64,000 bases of DNA from Aeromicrobium sp. Leaf350 (GTDB taxonomy: Bacteria; Actinomycetota; Actinomycetes; Propionibacteriales; Nocardioidaceae), in NCBI RefSeq assembly GCF_916858655.1, contig NZ_CAKASL010000003.1, positions 248,001 through 312,000 of the forward strand, in the 5' to 3' direction. Positions 44,621-53,756 of this stretch are shown piece by piece. Every line of letters begins with the position of its first letter. Positions within the stretch are counted from its first letter, which is position 1. The notes below the pieces were generated by a model. The model searched no databases, was not told where the DNA came from, and saw only the letters and a program-made list of their open reading frames with translations. The position numbers and the translations under genes are program-made.

Positions 44621-45747
44621 CGGGTGGTTCCTTCCAGGAGGGGGATGGTGGTCTGGTCGAGGTGGGCGCCGAGGTGCAGCTCGGCGAGCCCGAGTCCGGT
44701 CGTCATGCCGATGCCGGTCGTCGCGGCGAGCACGAGCACACCGGGATCGGACTCGTCGACGAGGAACTCGTCGGGCCCGCTGGCGTAGACGCCCTGCCAG
44801 CGCTCGGTGACGACCGGCGTCGTCCCGAAGAGATCGGCGAGCTCGTCGAGGAACAGCTGGCTCGTGGCCTCGGGCTGGAACGGGGACACGTCGATGCCCT
44901 TGACGTGGGAGTCGCCGACGATCAGCGATCCGTCGGGCAGCTGCGTGTACATCTGGTTCAGGTCGATCGCCGCCAGGTCCGGTCGCTCGGCGTGGAGACG
45001 GTCGCGGACCGCGACGGCCTCGTCGAACCCGGCGAACCGCCCGTACCGCGTCAGCGACCAGCCGGTCAGCAGAGGCGCCGGGAGCGTGACGCCAGGTGCG
45101 TGCACCCGCATCATGTCCAGGCCGCACCGCTGCACCCCGACGGACTCGGCGAGGTCCGGCAGCAGCTGGTCGAGGTCGTGGTTGACCGCGACGACGACGA
45201 CGTCGGCGTGCAGGTCGCCGCGCGTCGTCGAGACCAGGCCCGGCGCCACACGACCGACCGCGGTGCGGAGCCGGAACTCGACGCCGAGGGAGGCCAGGTG
45301 CGACCGGATCGCGGCGCTGGCGGTGCGGGGGTCGACCTGCAGGTCGGGAGCGATGTGGGCACCGCCGACGGTCGAGCCCGCGCGAAGCGACGCGCGTGCC
45401 TCGATCGCCGTGGCCTCGAGAAGGGCGATGCCCCCGTCCCGGGCCGCCACGGCGAGCAGCGCCATCTCGTCGTCGTGACGCGCAGCCACGAGCGTGCCCG
45501 ACGCGCGCAGCCAGAGGCCCGTCTCGCGGGCGAGGTCGATCCAGATGCCCCGGGCCACGTCGGCGTAGGCGCGAGCGCGCCCGGTCTGGGCGCCGATGCA
45601 GAGGTGGCCGAAGTTGCGCACCGTCGAGCCACTCGGCTCGCCGGCCCGGTCCACGACCGTGACGGTGCATCCGCGCTTGACCGCCGCGAGGGCCGCACCG
45701 AGGCCGACGATGCCGGCGCCGACGACGACGACGTGCTGCCGACTCAT
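44617..45747 (-). CDS. FAD-dependent amine oxidoreductase of the phosphonate operon (TIGR03364-like)
   Basis: A 376-residue DAO-family flavoenzyme. FAD site VVVVGAGIVGLGAALAAVKR, and STVRNFGHLCIGAQTG follows as in the phosphonate-cluster subfamily. Members are thought to oxidise 2-aminoethylphosphonate or its N-methyl form to phosphonoacetaldehyde, which would feed the adjacent phosphonatase-like enzyme. ATG 45747 overlaps the permease stop (ATGA). Confidence 0.88.
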   Translation of the reverse strand: MSRQHVVVVGAGIVGLGAALAAVKRGCTVTVVDRAGEPSGSTVRNFGHLCIGAQTGRARAYADVARGIWIDLARETGLWLRASGTLVAARHDDEMALLAVAARDGGIALLEATAIEARASLRAGSTVGGAHIAPDLQVDPRTASAAIRSHLASLGVEFRLRTAVGRVAPGLVSTTRGDLHADVVVVAVNHDLDQLLPDLAESVGVQRCGLDMMRVHAPGVTLPAPLLTGWSLTRYGRFAGFDEAVAVRDRLHAERPDLAAIDLNQMYTQLPDGSLIVGDSHVKGIDVSPFQPEATSQLFLDELADLFGTTPVVTERWQGVYASGPDEFLVDESDPGVLVLAATTGIGMTTGLGLAELHLGAHLDQTTIPLLEGTTR

Positions 45748-47483
45748 CGGAACACCCGCCGCATCCACATCGCCAGGCCCTCGATGACCAGCACGGTCAC
45801 CAGGATCATCAGGACGATCGCGGTCACCTGGCCGTAGTTCGATCCCTGGCTGGCGTTGAGCAGGTAGTAGCCCACGCCGCCGCCGCCGACCACGCCGAGG
45901 ATCGTGGCGGCGCGGATGTTGGTGTCGAGCAGGTAGAAGCTGTGGCCGATCAGCGCCCGGGTCCCTTGCGGCACCGTTGCGCCGACGTAGACCTGCGTGC
46001 GGGAGGCGCCGGCCGCGACGAGCGCGCGCTCCGGGCCCCGGTCGACCTCCTCGAGGGAGTCCGCGATGAGCTTGCCGAGGAGTCCGATGCCGCCGAAGGC
46101 CAGGGCCAGGGTTCCGGCCTGCATGCCGAGCCCGGTGATGACGATCAGCACGATGGCCAGGATGATCTCGGGCACGCCACGCACCCCGACGAGCAGGAAC
46201 CGCGCAGAGCTGCGGGCGCTGCGGGTCGGTGCGACGTTGCGGGCGGCGAACGACCCGAGCAGCAGCGAGGGCAGCAGGGCGAGCAGCGTCGCGGCCAGCG
46301 CGATGGCGATCGTCTCGCGCAGCGCCTCGAACATCACGTCGGCGCCGTAGACGCCGAACGTCGGTGGCCAGAACTGCACGGCGACGTCGGGGATGCGTGC
46401 CCAGACGGTGAGGAAGTCGCCCCAGGCGATGTCGCACACCCAGACGGCGGCCACGACGACGATCACGCTGACCCAACCCGCCGAGACGTTGCGGACGCGG
46501 TTCGCGTTCCAGGGCCGGCGCAGTGCCGACTCGGGGCTGGCGGACCAGGCCGGGCTGCTCGACGTCTCGCGGGCGGGGCGCCCTCGCGCGGCGACGATGC
46601 GCGGTCCGAAGCGGTCGGCCCACGTGCGCCGGCCGCCACCCGAGGGACCGAGCATCGCGGCACGGACGACGCTGGACACGATCTCCATCACGACGCACAG
46701 ACCGAAGATCACGAGGGCGATGCCGAGCCCCAGCCCGTAGTTCAGCGACCGGAACGCCTGCGACATCTCGAGGCCGAGACCGGCGACGCCGACGTAGCCC
46801 AGCACGACCGAGCCGCGCAGGTTGATGTCGTTGCGGTGCAGCACCGTGGCGACCCACGAGGGCATGACCTGGGGGAGCACCCCACTCGTGAACTCCTGGA
46901 GCCGGGATCCGCCGGCGGCGCGGATGGCCAGGCGGGGACCCTCGTCGATCTGCTCGACGGCATCGGCGAACATCTTCGAGATCATGCCCACCGAGTGCAG
47001 GCCGATGGCGAGGATGCCGGGGAGCGCGCCGAGCGACAGCATCAGCACGAACACCATCGCGAGCACGACGTCGGGCAGGGCCCGGGCCAGCACGCCGAGG
47101 AAGCGGGCCGTCATGCGCCAGCCTCGACCCGGCGTCGTGTTGGAGGCCGCGAGGAAGGCCAGCGGCACCGAGATCACCGCGGCGAGCAGGGTGCCGGTCA
47201 GCACCAGGCCGAGGGTCAGGCCGATCAGCCCGAGGAGCTCTCCCGCCTCGGGGAACGACAGCCCGCCGACGCGGCCGAAGAAGTTCTCGGCGTTGTCCCA
47301 GCTCGCGATCATGTCGGGCACCGAGATGCCGACGTTGCGCAGGGCGATCGCGGACAGCACGAGCAGGGCCATGAAGGTCAGGCTCGCGGCGAGCCGCTCG
47401 ACCGAGAACGGCTTGCGCGGTGCCCGCTCGAGGACGTCGTCGTCGGGCAGCGTCGGCTCGGGACGCTCGAGCGTGGTGGTCAT
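45744..47483 (-). CDS. phnE: Phosphonate ABC transporter, fused tandem permease
   Basis: A 579-residue membrane protein made of two PhnE-type permease units in one chain. The first unit has its EAA-type loop near AIRAAGGSRLQEFTSGVLPQ, the second near ALVAAGASRTQVYVGATVPQ. Between them is a soluble linker of about 60 residues rich in Arg/Ser. A fused permease would supply the whole membrane channel as one protein. ATG 47483 overlaps the ATPase gene stop (ATGA). Confidence 0.92.
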   Translation of the reverse strand: MTTTLERPEPTLPDDDVLERAPRKPFSVERLAASLTFMALLVLSAIALRNVGISVPDMIASWDNAENFFGRVGGLSFPEAGELLGLIGLTLGLVLTGTLLAAVISVPLAFLAASNTTPGRGWRMTARFLGVLARALPDVVLAMVFVLMLSLGALPGILAIGLHSVGMISKMFADAVEQIDEGPRLAIRAAGGSRLQEFTSGVLPQVMPSWVATVLHRNDINLRGSVVLGYVGVAGLGLEMSQAFRSLNYGLGLGIALVIFGLCVVMEIVSSVVRAAMLGPSGGGRRTWADRFGPRIVAARGRPARETSSSPAWSASPESALRRPWNANRVRNVSAGWVSVIVVVAAVWVCDIAWGDFLTVWARIPDVAVQFWPPTFGVYGADVMFEALRETIAIALAATLLALLPSLLLGSFAARNVAPTRSARSSARFLLVGVRGVPEIILAIVLIVITGLGMQAGTLALAFGGIGLLGKLIADSLEEVDRGPERALVAAGASRTQVYVGATVPQGTRALIGHSFYLLDTNIRAATILGVVGGGGVGYYLLNASQGSNYGQVTAIVLMILVTVLVIEGLAMWMRRVFR

Positions 47484-48337
47484 GCCTGGCCCGCCTGGAG
47501 CAGGTCCGCGGCTGCGACACCCTGGATCGCGCGGAGCTCGGCGGGCGAGGAGGCGACCCGGCCGTAGACCTCCATGACGCGCTCGCGGTCGAGCTGGGCG
47601 GTGGGCAGGTCGAGCACGACCTGCCCGCGACGCAGGCCGACGATGCGGTCGGCCCACGAGATCGCGAGGTCGACCTGGTGCAGGCTGCACACGACGGTGA
47701 GGCCCTCGTCGGTGGCGATCTCGCGGATGAGGCTCATGACGGACTCGCTGGACTCGGGGTCGAGCGAGGCGACCGGCTCGTCGGCGAGCAGGACGGTGGG
47801 GTTCTGCATCAGGGCGCGGGCGATGGCCACACGTTGCTGCTGCCCGCCGGACAGGGTGTCGGCGCGCTGGTAGGCGCGGTCGAGCAGGCCGACCCGCTCG
47901 AGGTGACGCAACGCCGTCAGGCGCAGGGCCTTCGGGTAGGACCTGACCCCGAGCCGCGGACCGCGCTGGGCGGCAAGGGCGCCGGTCAGGACGTTCTCGA
48001 GCACCGTGAGCGACCCCACGAGCTCGAACTGCTGGAAGATGAACCCGACGTCGCTGCGCAGCGTGCGCAGGCGTCGGCCGCGCAGGCGTGGCACGTCCTG
48101 GCCGAGCACCTCGACGGACCCGGACGTGGGGGTCTCGAGTCCGTCGAGGTGGCGCAGCAGGGTGGACTTGCCGGAGCCGGACAGCCCGAGCAGCACGACG
48201 ATCTCGCCGCGCTCGACCGTCAGGGACACGCCGTCGATGGCCGTGGTGTCGCCGAACCGCTTGGTGACGTCGGTCAGACGGACGACCGTCTCGGTCTCGG
48301 GTGCGGTGGCGGTCTCGGTGGTGAGGTGAAGCGTCAT
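47480..48337 (-). CDS. phnC: Phosphonate ABC transporter ATP-binding protein
   Basis: A 285-residue ABC ATPase: Walker A GLSGSGKSTLLRHL, signature LSGGQQQRVAIARAL, Walker B VLLADEPVASLDP, and the switch His in VVCSLHQVD. The Q-loop is FIFQQFELVG. ATG 48337; 39 bp after phnD. Confidence 0.94.
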   Translation of the reverse strand: MTLHLTTETATAPETETVVRLTDVTKRFGDTTAIDGVSLTVERGEIVVLLGLSGSGKSTLLRHLDGLETPTSGSVEVLGQDVPRLRGRRLRTLRSDVGFIFQQFELVGSLTVLENVLTGALAAQRGPRLGVRSYPKALRLTALRHLERVGLLDRAYQRADTLSGGQQQRVAIARALMQNPTVLLADEPVASLDPESSESVMSLIREIATDEGLTVVCSLHQVDLAISWADRIVGLRRGQVVLDLPTAQLDRERVMEVYGRVASSPAELRAIQGVAAADLLQAGQA

Positions 48338-48376
48338 GGCTGCTCAGGCTCCTGGTCTCGTCGCGTCAGCCGGCCG

Positions 48377-49300
48377 TCAGGCCTGGCACTGTTCCGCGTT
48401 GGTCTGCTTGCAGATGTCGCGGATCAGGTCGTAGTAGGCGTCGTCGACCGGCTTGGTCTCGAAGAAGACGCTGCGGAAGCCCTCGGAGTCGGCGCTCTCG
48501 ACACCGCTGTCGATGATCTCGTCGATCGTGACGTCGGTGAGGATGTCGCGGAGCTGCTGCTTGATGTCGTCGGGCAGGGTGTCGGACTCGACGATCGGCG
48601 CGCCGGGCACCATCGTCTCGGCGACGACCTTGACCTGGTCGGAGGCCTCGACCTCGCTGTCCTCGGCGAAGCCGACCTCGCACTCGGTGCCCTCGCCGAC
48701 CTTCTGGACGCTGACGTCGTGCTTGCCCGCGAAGACCGGGGTGACGTCCTTCTCGGGGTCGATGCCCTCCTCCATGAGGTTGTACGAGGGGAACAGGTAG
48801 CCGGAGGTCGACGACGGGTCGACGAAGCAGACCTTCTTGCCGGCGAAGTCGGCGAGCGACTCGACGTCGCTGTCCTTCGGCGCGATGGCCTGGGAGAAGT
48901 AGCCCGGCTCCTGGCCCTCGGCGGTGACGATCGAGGAGATCGGGGTGATCTTGGCGCCGTTGTTGAGCGCGGTCACGTAGGTGAAGCCGGAGAAGGAGGC
49001 GATGTCGACGCGGCCGGCGATCGAGGCCTCGATCAGCGCTGCGTAGTCGGTCGACTCGCTGTACTCGACCGTCTTGCCGGTCTCCTGCTCGATGTAGTCC
49101 ATCAGCGGCTGGTAGTTCGTCTCGGTGTCGGCGGAGTCCGGCACGACGCCGAACACGAGGGTGTCGGAGTCGACGGCGTATCCAGCGTCGGAGCCGGAAT
49201 CGCTGTCCGAGGCGTCGGAGCTCGAGCAGGCGGCGAGGCCGAGCGCGATGATCGCGGCGCTGGCGACGGCGGCCATCGGGCGGCGGAAGGAGCGGGTCAT
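48377..49300 (-). CDS. phnD: Phosphonate-binding lipoprotein of the ABC transporter
   Basis: A 307-residue PhnD-family solute-binding protein. Lipoprotein signal with lipobox LAAC at about residues 21-24 and an acidic Ser/Asp tether. Binding-domain motifs are DTLVFGVVPDS, FVDPSSTSGYLFPSY and VGFAEDSEV. It captures phosphonate outside the membrane. First gene of the six-gene operon. ATG 49300 is preceded by AAAGGCACGTC. Confidence 0.93.
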   Translation of the reverse strand: MTRSFRRPMAAVASAAIIALGLAACSSSDASDSDSGSDAGYAVDSDTLVFGVVPDSADTETNYQPLMDYIEQETGKTVEYSESTDYAALIEASIAGRVDIASFSGFTYVTALNNGAKITPISSIVTAEGQEPGYFSQAIAPKDSDVESLADFAGKKVCFVDPSSTSGYLFPSYNLMEEGIDPEKDVTPVFAGKHDVSVQKVGEGTECEVGFAEDSEVEASDQVKVVAETMVPGAPIVESDTLPDDIKQQLRDILTDVTIDEIIDSGVESADSEGFRSVFFETKPVDDAYYDLIRDICKQTNAEQCQA

Positions 49301-49376
49301 GACGTGCCTTTCGTGGCGGGGGATCACGGAGGAGGTGGAGGGGTGAACGTGAAGAAGCGTGGCACGGAGAATCACT

Positions 49377-49388
49377 ACCTGTATACCT
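49377..49388. promoter_or_regulatory. Candidate GntR operator / phnD promoter element
   Basis: CCTGTATACCTA contains the palindrome GTATAC in the only AT-rich part of the gap between phnD and the GntR gene. On the minus strand TATACA could serve as a -10 box for phnD, with the GntR protein occluding it. Confidence 0.35.
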
Positions 49389-49399
49389 ACGTGGACGTT

Positions 49400-49421
49400 G
49401 TTCAGAAGTTGTTCACCTAAC
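49400..49421 (+). promoter_or_regulatory. Candidate PHO box (PhoP direct repeats)
   Basis: Two adjacent 11-nt units, GTTCAGAAGTT and GTTCACCTAAC. PhoP sites of Streptomyces are 11-nt direct repeats beginning with GTTCACC. The site lies upstream of the phosphonate uptake operon and of its GntR gene, which makes phosphate-starvation control plausible. Confidence 0.55.
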
Positions 49422-49484
49422 TTGGCCAGATGGCGGCGCCGAACGGGGGCCGGTGTCCTGCCGACCCTGGGGCCGCGACGTCGG

Positions 49485-49490
49485 TACGAT
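49485..49490 (+). promoter_or_regulatory. -10 box for a leaderless GntR transcript
   Basis: TACGAT ends six bases before the GTG start at 49497, and no ribosome-binding sequence precedes the start. This spacing places transcription start at or next to the start codon. Confidence 0.35.
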
Positions 49491-49496
49491 GCCGAC

Positions 49497-50249
49497 GTGA
49501 CCGAAGTTGTCTACAAGCTGATCGCCGACGACCTGCGCGAACGCATCGCCAGTGGCGAGCTCGCCCCGGGCGACGACGTGCCCACCGAGGCCGAGCTCGC
49601 GCAGCGCTGGAGCACCTCGCGGGGACCGATCCGCAATGCCCTGGCCGCGCTCCGGCAGGAGGGCCTGATCGAGACGACCCGGGGTCGCCCCGCTCGCGTC
49701 CGCGAGCGCAAGGCGCACCAGGCGGTCGACGTCTCGATCCCCTTCACGCGCTGGGCGCGCGACATCGGCGCCGAGCCCGGGGCGCGCACCCAGGAGGTCA
49801 GCCTGCGCCGCACCGACGCCGAGAAGGCGACGCTCCTCGAGGTGCCCGAGGGCACGCCGGTCGTCGACGTCCTGCGCCTGCGGCTGCTCGACGGCCGCCC
49901 GACGATGGTGGAACGGTTGACCTACCTCGAACCGGTGGGGCGCCTGCTGTTCGACGTCGACCTCGACACCGTCTCGATCACCGAGTACCTCGCGGAACGC
50001 GGGCACGGCTCCGCCGACGTCCACCACGAGATCGACGCCGTGGCGGCCGACGAGATCGACGCCGACCTGCTCGAGGTCCCGGTCGGTTCGCCGATCCTGC
50101 GCCTTCGGCGGATCTCCCGCGATGCCGACGGCCGCACGTTCGAGGCCTCCGACGACCGCTACCTGAGCGACATCGTTCGCTTCACGGTGCTGGCCTCCGG
50201 CCGCTCGCCCCAGGGTGACGCGTACGTGCGCCCGCTCGGCAGGGCCTGA
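49497..50249 (+). CDS. GntR family (HutC-type) regulator of the phosphonate operon
   Basis: A 250-residue regulator. Winged HTH about residues 3-70: ADDLRERIASGELAPGDDVP, EAELAQRWSTSRGPIRNALA and LIETTRGRPARV. The C-terminal UTRA/chorismate-lyase-fold ligand domain spans about 85-245. It is divergent from phnD and sits next to a palindromic candidate operator. The expected role is a repressor released by a phosphonate or intermediate; this is inferred from position. GTG 49497. Confidence 0.9.
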   Translation: MTEVVYKLIADDLRERIASGELAPGDDVPTEAELAQRWSTSRGPIRNALAALRQEGLIETTRGRPARVRERKAHQAVDVSIPFTRWARDIGAEPGARTQEVSLRRTDAEKATLLEVPEGTPVVDVLRLRLLDGRPTMVERLTYLEPVGRLLFDVDLDTVSITEYLAERGHGSADVHHEIDAVAADEIDADLLEVPVGSPILRLRRISRDADGRTFEASDDRYLSDIVRFTVLASGRSPQGDAYVRPLGRA

Positions 50250-51110
50250 TCACGTCGCCAGCATCACGATGCCGGCCAGCACCACGACGGACGCCGCGAC
50301 TCGTCGGGCCGGCCTGTTCTCGCGCAGCACGAACGCGCCGAACAGGCTGACCAGGACGACGCTGACCTCGCGCATCGGTGCCACCAGCGCCACCGGTGCG
50401 ATCGTCACCGCCGAGAGCACCAGGATGTACGACAGCGGCGACAGCACCGCGAACGCCAGGATCCGCTTCCACTCCTGCCGCACCAGCGTCGCCGCGCCGC
50501 GGAGCTCGCGGCGGAGGAGCATCGTGAAGAACGGGATCTCCAGCGCTGTGCACCCCACCATGTACGCGACCGGCGAGGCGCCCGTGTCTCGCAGGGAAGC
50601 GGCGTCCCACAACGTGTAGGCGGCGATCGCAACTCCCGTGAGCGAGCCGTAGACGAGCGACAGCCTCAGGCGGCCGTCCGCCGCGCCGCCGCGGTCGACC
50701 AGCCCGATCGCCACCACGCCGAGGATGATCGCGGCGACGCCCAGCAGGGCCACCACACCGACCGACTCCTGCCAGATCCCCACGGCCACGACCACAGTCA
50801 GGAGTGGTCCGCTGCCGCGAGCGACGGCGTAGACGGTCGACAGGTTGCCCGCGGCATATCCCCGTTGCAGCACGATCATGTACGCGACGTGGAGGACCGC
50901 CGAGACACCGATCCCGACACCGAAGGCGCGGAGGTCGTCGGTGTCGAGCCCGCCGGTCAGGGGGATCACCGGCAGCCAGATCAGGGTGCTGGCGACGGAG
51001 CCGCACCACAGGAAGAGCAGCCCGGTGCGGCTCGCTCCGTGGGCGAGGATGTTCCACCCGGCGTGGGCGACGGCGGCGGAGAGGACGAGGACGACGGCGG
51101 TCGTGGACAT
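50250..51110 (-). CDS. EamA/DMT family transporter
   Basis: A 286-residue integral membrane protein with about ten hydrophobic segments in two EamA repeats (LSAAVAHAGWNILAHGA near the start; APMREVSVVLVSLFGAFVL in the second). Drug/metabolite exporters of this type have broad substrates. It is convergent with GntR, with the stop codons adjacent. ATG 51110. The phosphonate locus next door makes an exporter of a pathway intermediate thinkable, but nothing in sequence shows it. Confidence 0.87.
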   Translation of the reverse strand: MSTTAVVLVLSAAVAHAGWNILAHGASRTGLLFLWCGSVASTLIWLPVIPLTGGLDTDDLRAFGVGIGVSAVLHVAYMIVLQRGYAAGNLSTVYAVARGSGPLLTVVVAVGIWQESVGVVALLGVAAIILGVVAIGLVDRGGAADGRLRLSLVYGSLTGVAIAAYTLWDAASLRDTGASPVAYMVGCTALEIPFFTMLLRRELRGAATLVRQEWKRILAFAVLSPLSYILVLSAVTIAPVALVAPMREVSVVLVSLFGAFVLRENRPARRVAASVVVLAGIVMLAT

Positions 51111-51405
51111 GCGGGACCCAGATCTGTCCGTCGCAGGGTGCGACGAACCGGGTCCTCCAGGCTTTTGTCCGTTCAGATGACGCCGCACCATCGGGATGCG
51201 CCGTGGCGCCGCTCGGACCAGGCGAGCCGAAGCTCCGGAACCCTAGGCGCTGTCGAGATCCACGCTAGCAGCGGTCGCCGCCGGCGTGCGCGTCGAGAGG
51301 GAGGAAAAACTAACTGAGTGTTACCTGTGAACCCCCTAGGCGACGGCTGACGCAGCCGATAGCGTCGTGGTCCATCAGTCCCGTGGACCCTTGAGGGAGA
51401 TGTCC

Positions 51406-52290
51406 ATGTCAGCGAAGAACCCTGCAGCCCACCTTCCGACCGACCAGGGCGAGCACCTGCCGCCCGTTCGACATCTGCGCCACCGGGCCGAGGTGCCGAT
51501 GCTCCTGACCGCCACGACGCTTCTCGCGATCGCCATGTTGGTCGTCGTGGTCATGGTCGTCGACGGGCTGGACGCCCCCGGCTGGTTGCGCAGCATCGTC
51601 GTGGTCGCCGTCGTCGGACCGGTTCTCGCCAGCGTGGTGTTCGCCCGCTACCAGTACTGGGCGACGGTCTCCAACGCTGTCGAGGTCACGGCGGACCAGC
51701 TCCCGGAGCTGCACCAGATCTTCGTCGAGCAGGCGGCCCGCCTGGGCATGACCCCCGACGGCACGGGCATGGGCAAGACGCCGCGGCTCTACCTCGTGAA
51801 CGGCAACGGCGTCATGAACGCCTACGCGACCAAGTGCCGCATCCGCAGGGGCTACGTCGTGATCTACAGCGACCTGCTCGACCTCGCGTATCAGCACGGT
51901 CACTTCGACCTGATGCGATTCGTGCTCGGTCACGAGCTCGGACACCACCACTGCGGGCACACCCAGTTCCGTCGGTTGATGTTGCAGGGTGTCCTCCGCC
52001 CCCTGCAGCTGTGGCCGTCGTTCTCGCGAGCGCAGGAGTACACCGCCGACCGTGTTGGGGCCTTCCTGTCACTGGAGGGTGCCCCCGACATGATCGGCCT
52101 GTACGCCGGCAAGCACATGCAGAAGGACGTCCGGCTCGAGCCGTACTTCGCCTCGGTCGAGCGCCACAAGGACGGGTTCTGGCTCAAGGTCGCGAACTTC
52201 CGTGCGGACCACCCGGTCGGCTTCCGCCGGATGACGACCTTGCGCCGCATGGAGACGGAGGGTTGGGACGTGCACGGCACCTTCTTCTAG
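51406..52290 (+). CDS. M48 family membrane metalloprotease
   Basis: A 294-residue HtpX/Ste24-like protease. Two N-terminal membrane segments (about 32-80) are followed by a zinc-protease domain: HELGHHHCGH with catalytic Glu (HELGH at 176-180) and a third ligand Glu in RAQEYTADRVG. These proteases degrade misfolded membrane proteins under stress. ATG 51406 is chosen because GAGGG is eight bases upstream; ATG 51400 would have it too close. Confidence 0.88.
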   Translation: MSAKNPAAHLPTDQGEHLPPVRHLRHRAEVPMLLTATTLLAIAMLVVVVMVVDGLDAPGWLRSIVVVAVVGPVLASVVFARYQYWATVSNAVEVTADQLPELHQIFVEQAARLGMTPDGTGMGKTPRLYLVNGNGVMNAYATKCRIRRGYVVIYSDLLDLAYQHGHFDLMRFVLGHELGHHHCGHTQFRRLMLQGVLRPLQLWPSFSRAQEYTADRVGAFLSLEGAPDMIGLYAGKHMQKDVRLEPYFASVERHKDGFWLKVANFRADHPVGFRRMTTLRRMETEGWDVHGTFF

Positions 52291-52333
52291 CTCGATTCGG
52301 CTCGCCCGTGGTCTCGGCTAGTCTCCATTGGCA

Positions 52334-52489
52334 ATGGCTGAGAGTGCCGAAGGATCGACGTCGCAGGCGATCGCGAAGATCGCCAAGGAGACATCGCGAG
52401 TGTCGACGACCTGGGCCACCATCCCCGATCGATCGCCGACACCTTCGACGCGCGTGGCCAGCGGGAGGCTGGGACAGTCGTCGGCATGA
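52334..52489 (+). CDS. Possible 51-residue small protein upstream of the TUDOR-domain gene
   Basis: An open frame starts MAESAEGSTSQAIAKIAKE and ends with TGA overlapping the next ATG (ATGA at 52486-52489), which suggests coupling. The first third is helix-like and amphipathic; the rest is Ser/Thr-rich and less convincing, so a real frame with a sequencing or evolutionary frameshift is possible. Low confidence. Confidence 0.3.
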   Translation: MAESAEGSTSQAIAKIAKETSRVSTTWATIPDRSPTPSTRVASGRLGQSSA

Positions 52490-52689
52490 CGATCAGCAAG
52501 GGAGACCGCGTGTCGTGGGGTACCTCGCAGGGGCGCACGCAGGGCAAGGCCCTCGAGAAGCGCACCTCGACGTTCCAGCACGACAAGCAGAAGTTCAACG
52601 CGAGTGACGACGATCCGTACTGGATCGTCGAGAGCGAGAAGACGGGCGCCACGGCGGCGCACAAGGAGTCCTCGCTCAGGAAGATCTGA
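52486..52689 (+). CDS. HVA1 / DUF2945 TUDOR-domain small protein
   Basis: A 67-residue protein: KGDRVSWGTSQGRTQGKALE and DDDPYWIVESEKTGATAAHK are the hallmark of the hypervirulence-associated TUDOR (DUF2945) family. Its molecular role is unclear. The Lys-rich SH3-like barrel suggests nucleic-acid or peptide binding. ATG 52486. Confidence 0.88.
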   Translation: MTISKGDRVSWGTSQGRTQGKALEKRTSTFQHDKQKFNASDDDPYWIVESEKTGATAAHKESSLRKI

Positions 52690-52702
52690 GCGCCTGACGG
52701 CG

Positions 52703-53608
52703 TCAGGATCCGCCGGAACCGGTGCGATCCCGAAGCGCGCCGAGCGGTGCCAGATGCGCGGTGGCCGCCCAGCTCGCGAGGAGCTGGAGTGCTTCAGCTG
52801 AGGTGGAACCGGGCTCGGCAGAGAAGACGAGCGTCTGCAGACCCGGTTCGGAGGCCAGGGGCATCGCCTCGAAGTCGAGGTCGAGGTCGCCGACGACGGA
52901 GTGGCGGACACGCTTGAGGCCGGTCTGGTGCACGCGGACGTCGTGGGACCCCCAGAGCCTGGCGAAGAGATCGCTGCGGGTGGACAGCTCGCCGACGAGG
53001 TCGCCGAGGGTGCGGTCGTACGGCGATCGTCCGGCCTCGGCGCGCAGCAGCGCGACGACCTGGCGGGCGTTGCCGTCCCAGTCGGCGTAGAACTCCTGGG
53101 CCCGCGGGTCGAGGAAGATGAACCGGGCGGCGTTCGTCGGTGCGGTCGGGTCGTCGAACATCGCCGAGAACAGGGCGCGGCCCAGCTGGTTGGTGGCGAT
53201 CGCGTCGAGCCGCCCGTTCTGGACGAAGACCGGCACCGTCGACATCGCGTCGATCATCTGCTGAACGCGCGGTCGGACCTGGAGCCGCCGCGCGGGCTGT
53301 CGCCTGCGCGACGGGTGGGTGCCGGCGTTCGCCGCCCGCACGAGGTCGTCGAGGTAGGTCCGCTCAGCCTGGTCGAGCTGCAGCGCACGGGCGACTCCGT
53401 CGAGCACGGACTCCGAGACGCCCTTGGCGTTGCCGCGCTCGAGGCGCTTGTAGTACTCCGGGCTCACGCCGGCGAGGATCGCGACCTCCTCACGCCGCAG
53501 GCCGGGGACGCGCCGGCGTCCACCGAAGTCGGGCAGCTCGACGTCGTTGATCGACAGCTTCGCGCGACGCGACATGAGGAACTCGCGGATCTCCTCGTTG
53601 CTGTCCAT
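52703..53608 (-). CDS. XRE family regulator with MmyB-like ligand domain
   Basis: A 301-residue regulator with HTH about residues 30-85 (RVPGLRREEVAILAGVSPEY, then YKRLERGNAKGVSESVLDGV) and a C-terminal MmyB-like domain with FIFLDPRAQEFYADWDGNAR, which in relatives resembles a PAS fold binding a fatty-acid-like ligand. ATG 53608. Divergent from an SDR gene 148 bp away, the usual regulator/target layout for this family. Confidence 0.9.
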   Translation of the reverse strand: MDSNEEIREFLMSRRAKLSINDVELPDFGGRRRVPGLRREEVAILAGVSPEYYKRLERGNAKGVSESVLDGVARALQLDQAERTYLDDLVRAANAGTHPSRRRQPARRLQVRPRVQQMIDAMSTVPVFVQNGRLDAIATNQLGRALFSAMFDDPTAPTNAARFIFLDPRAQEFYADWDGNARQVVALLRAEAGRSPYDRTLGDLVGELSTRSDLFARLWGSHDVRVHQTGLKRVRHSVVGDLDLDFEAMPLASEPGLQTLVFSAEPGSTSAEALQLLASWAATAHLAPLGALRDRTGSGGS

Positions 53609-53756
53609 GTCGTCCACGGTACGACCCGGCCGCGTCGCTAGCCGGTCCCTGCCGGTACCCCTCACGACAGGGACTGTCTCGGATCGGTCGACCGTCCTTG
53701 ACTGGTGGAACCGATCACCACCACCGGCCGTGAACGGTCGGACAGAAGGAGCAGTC

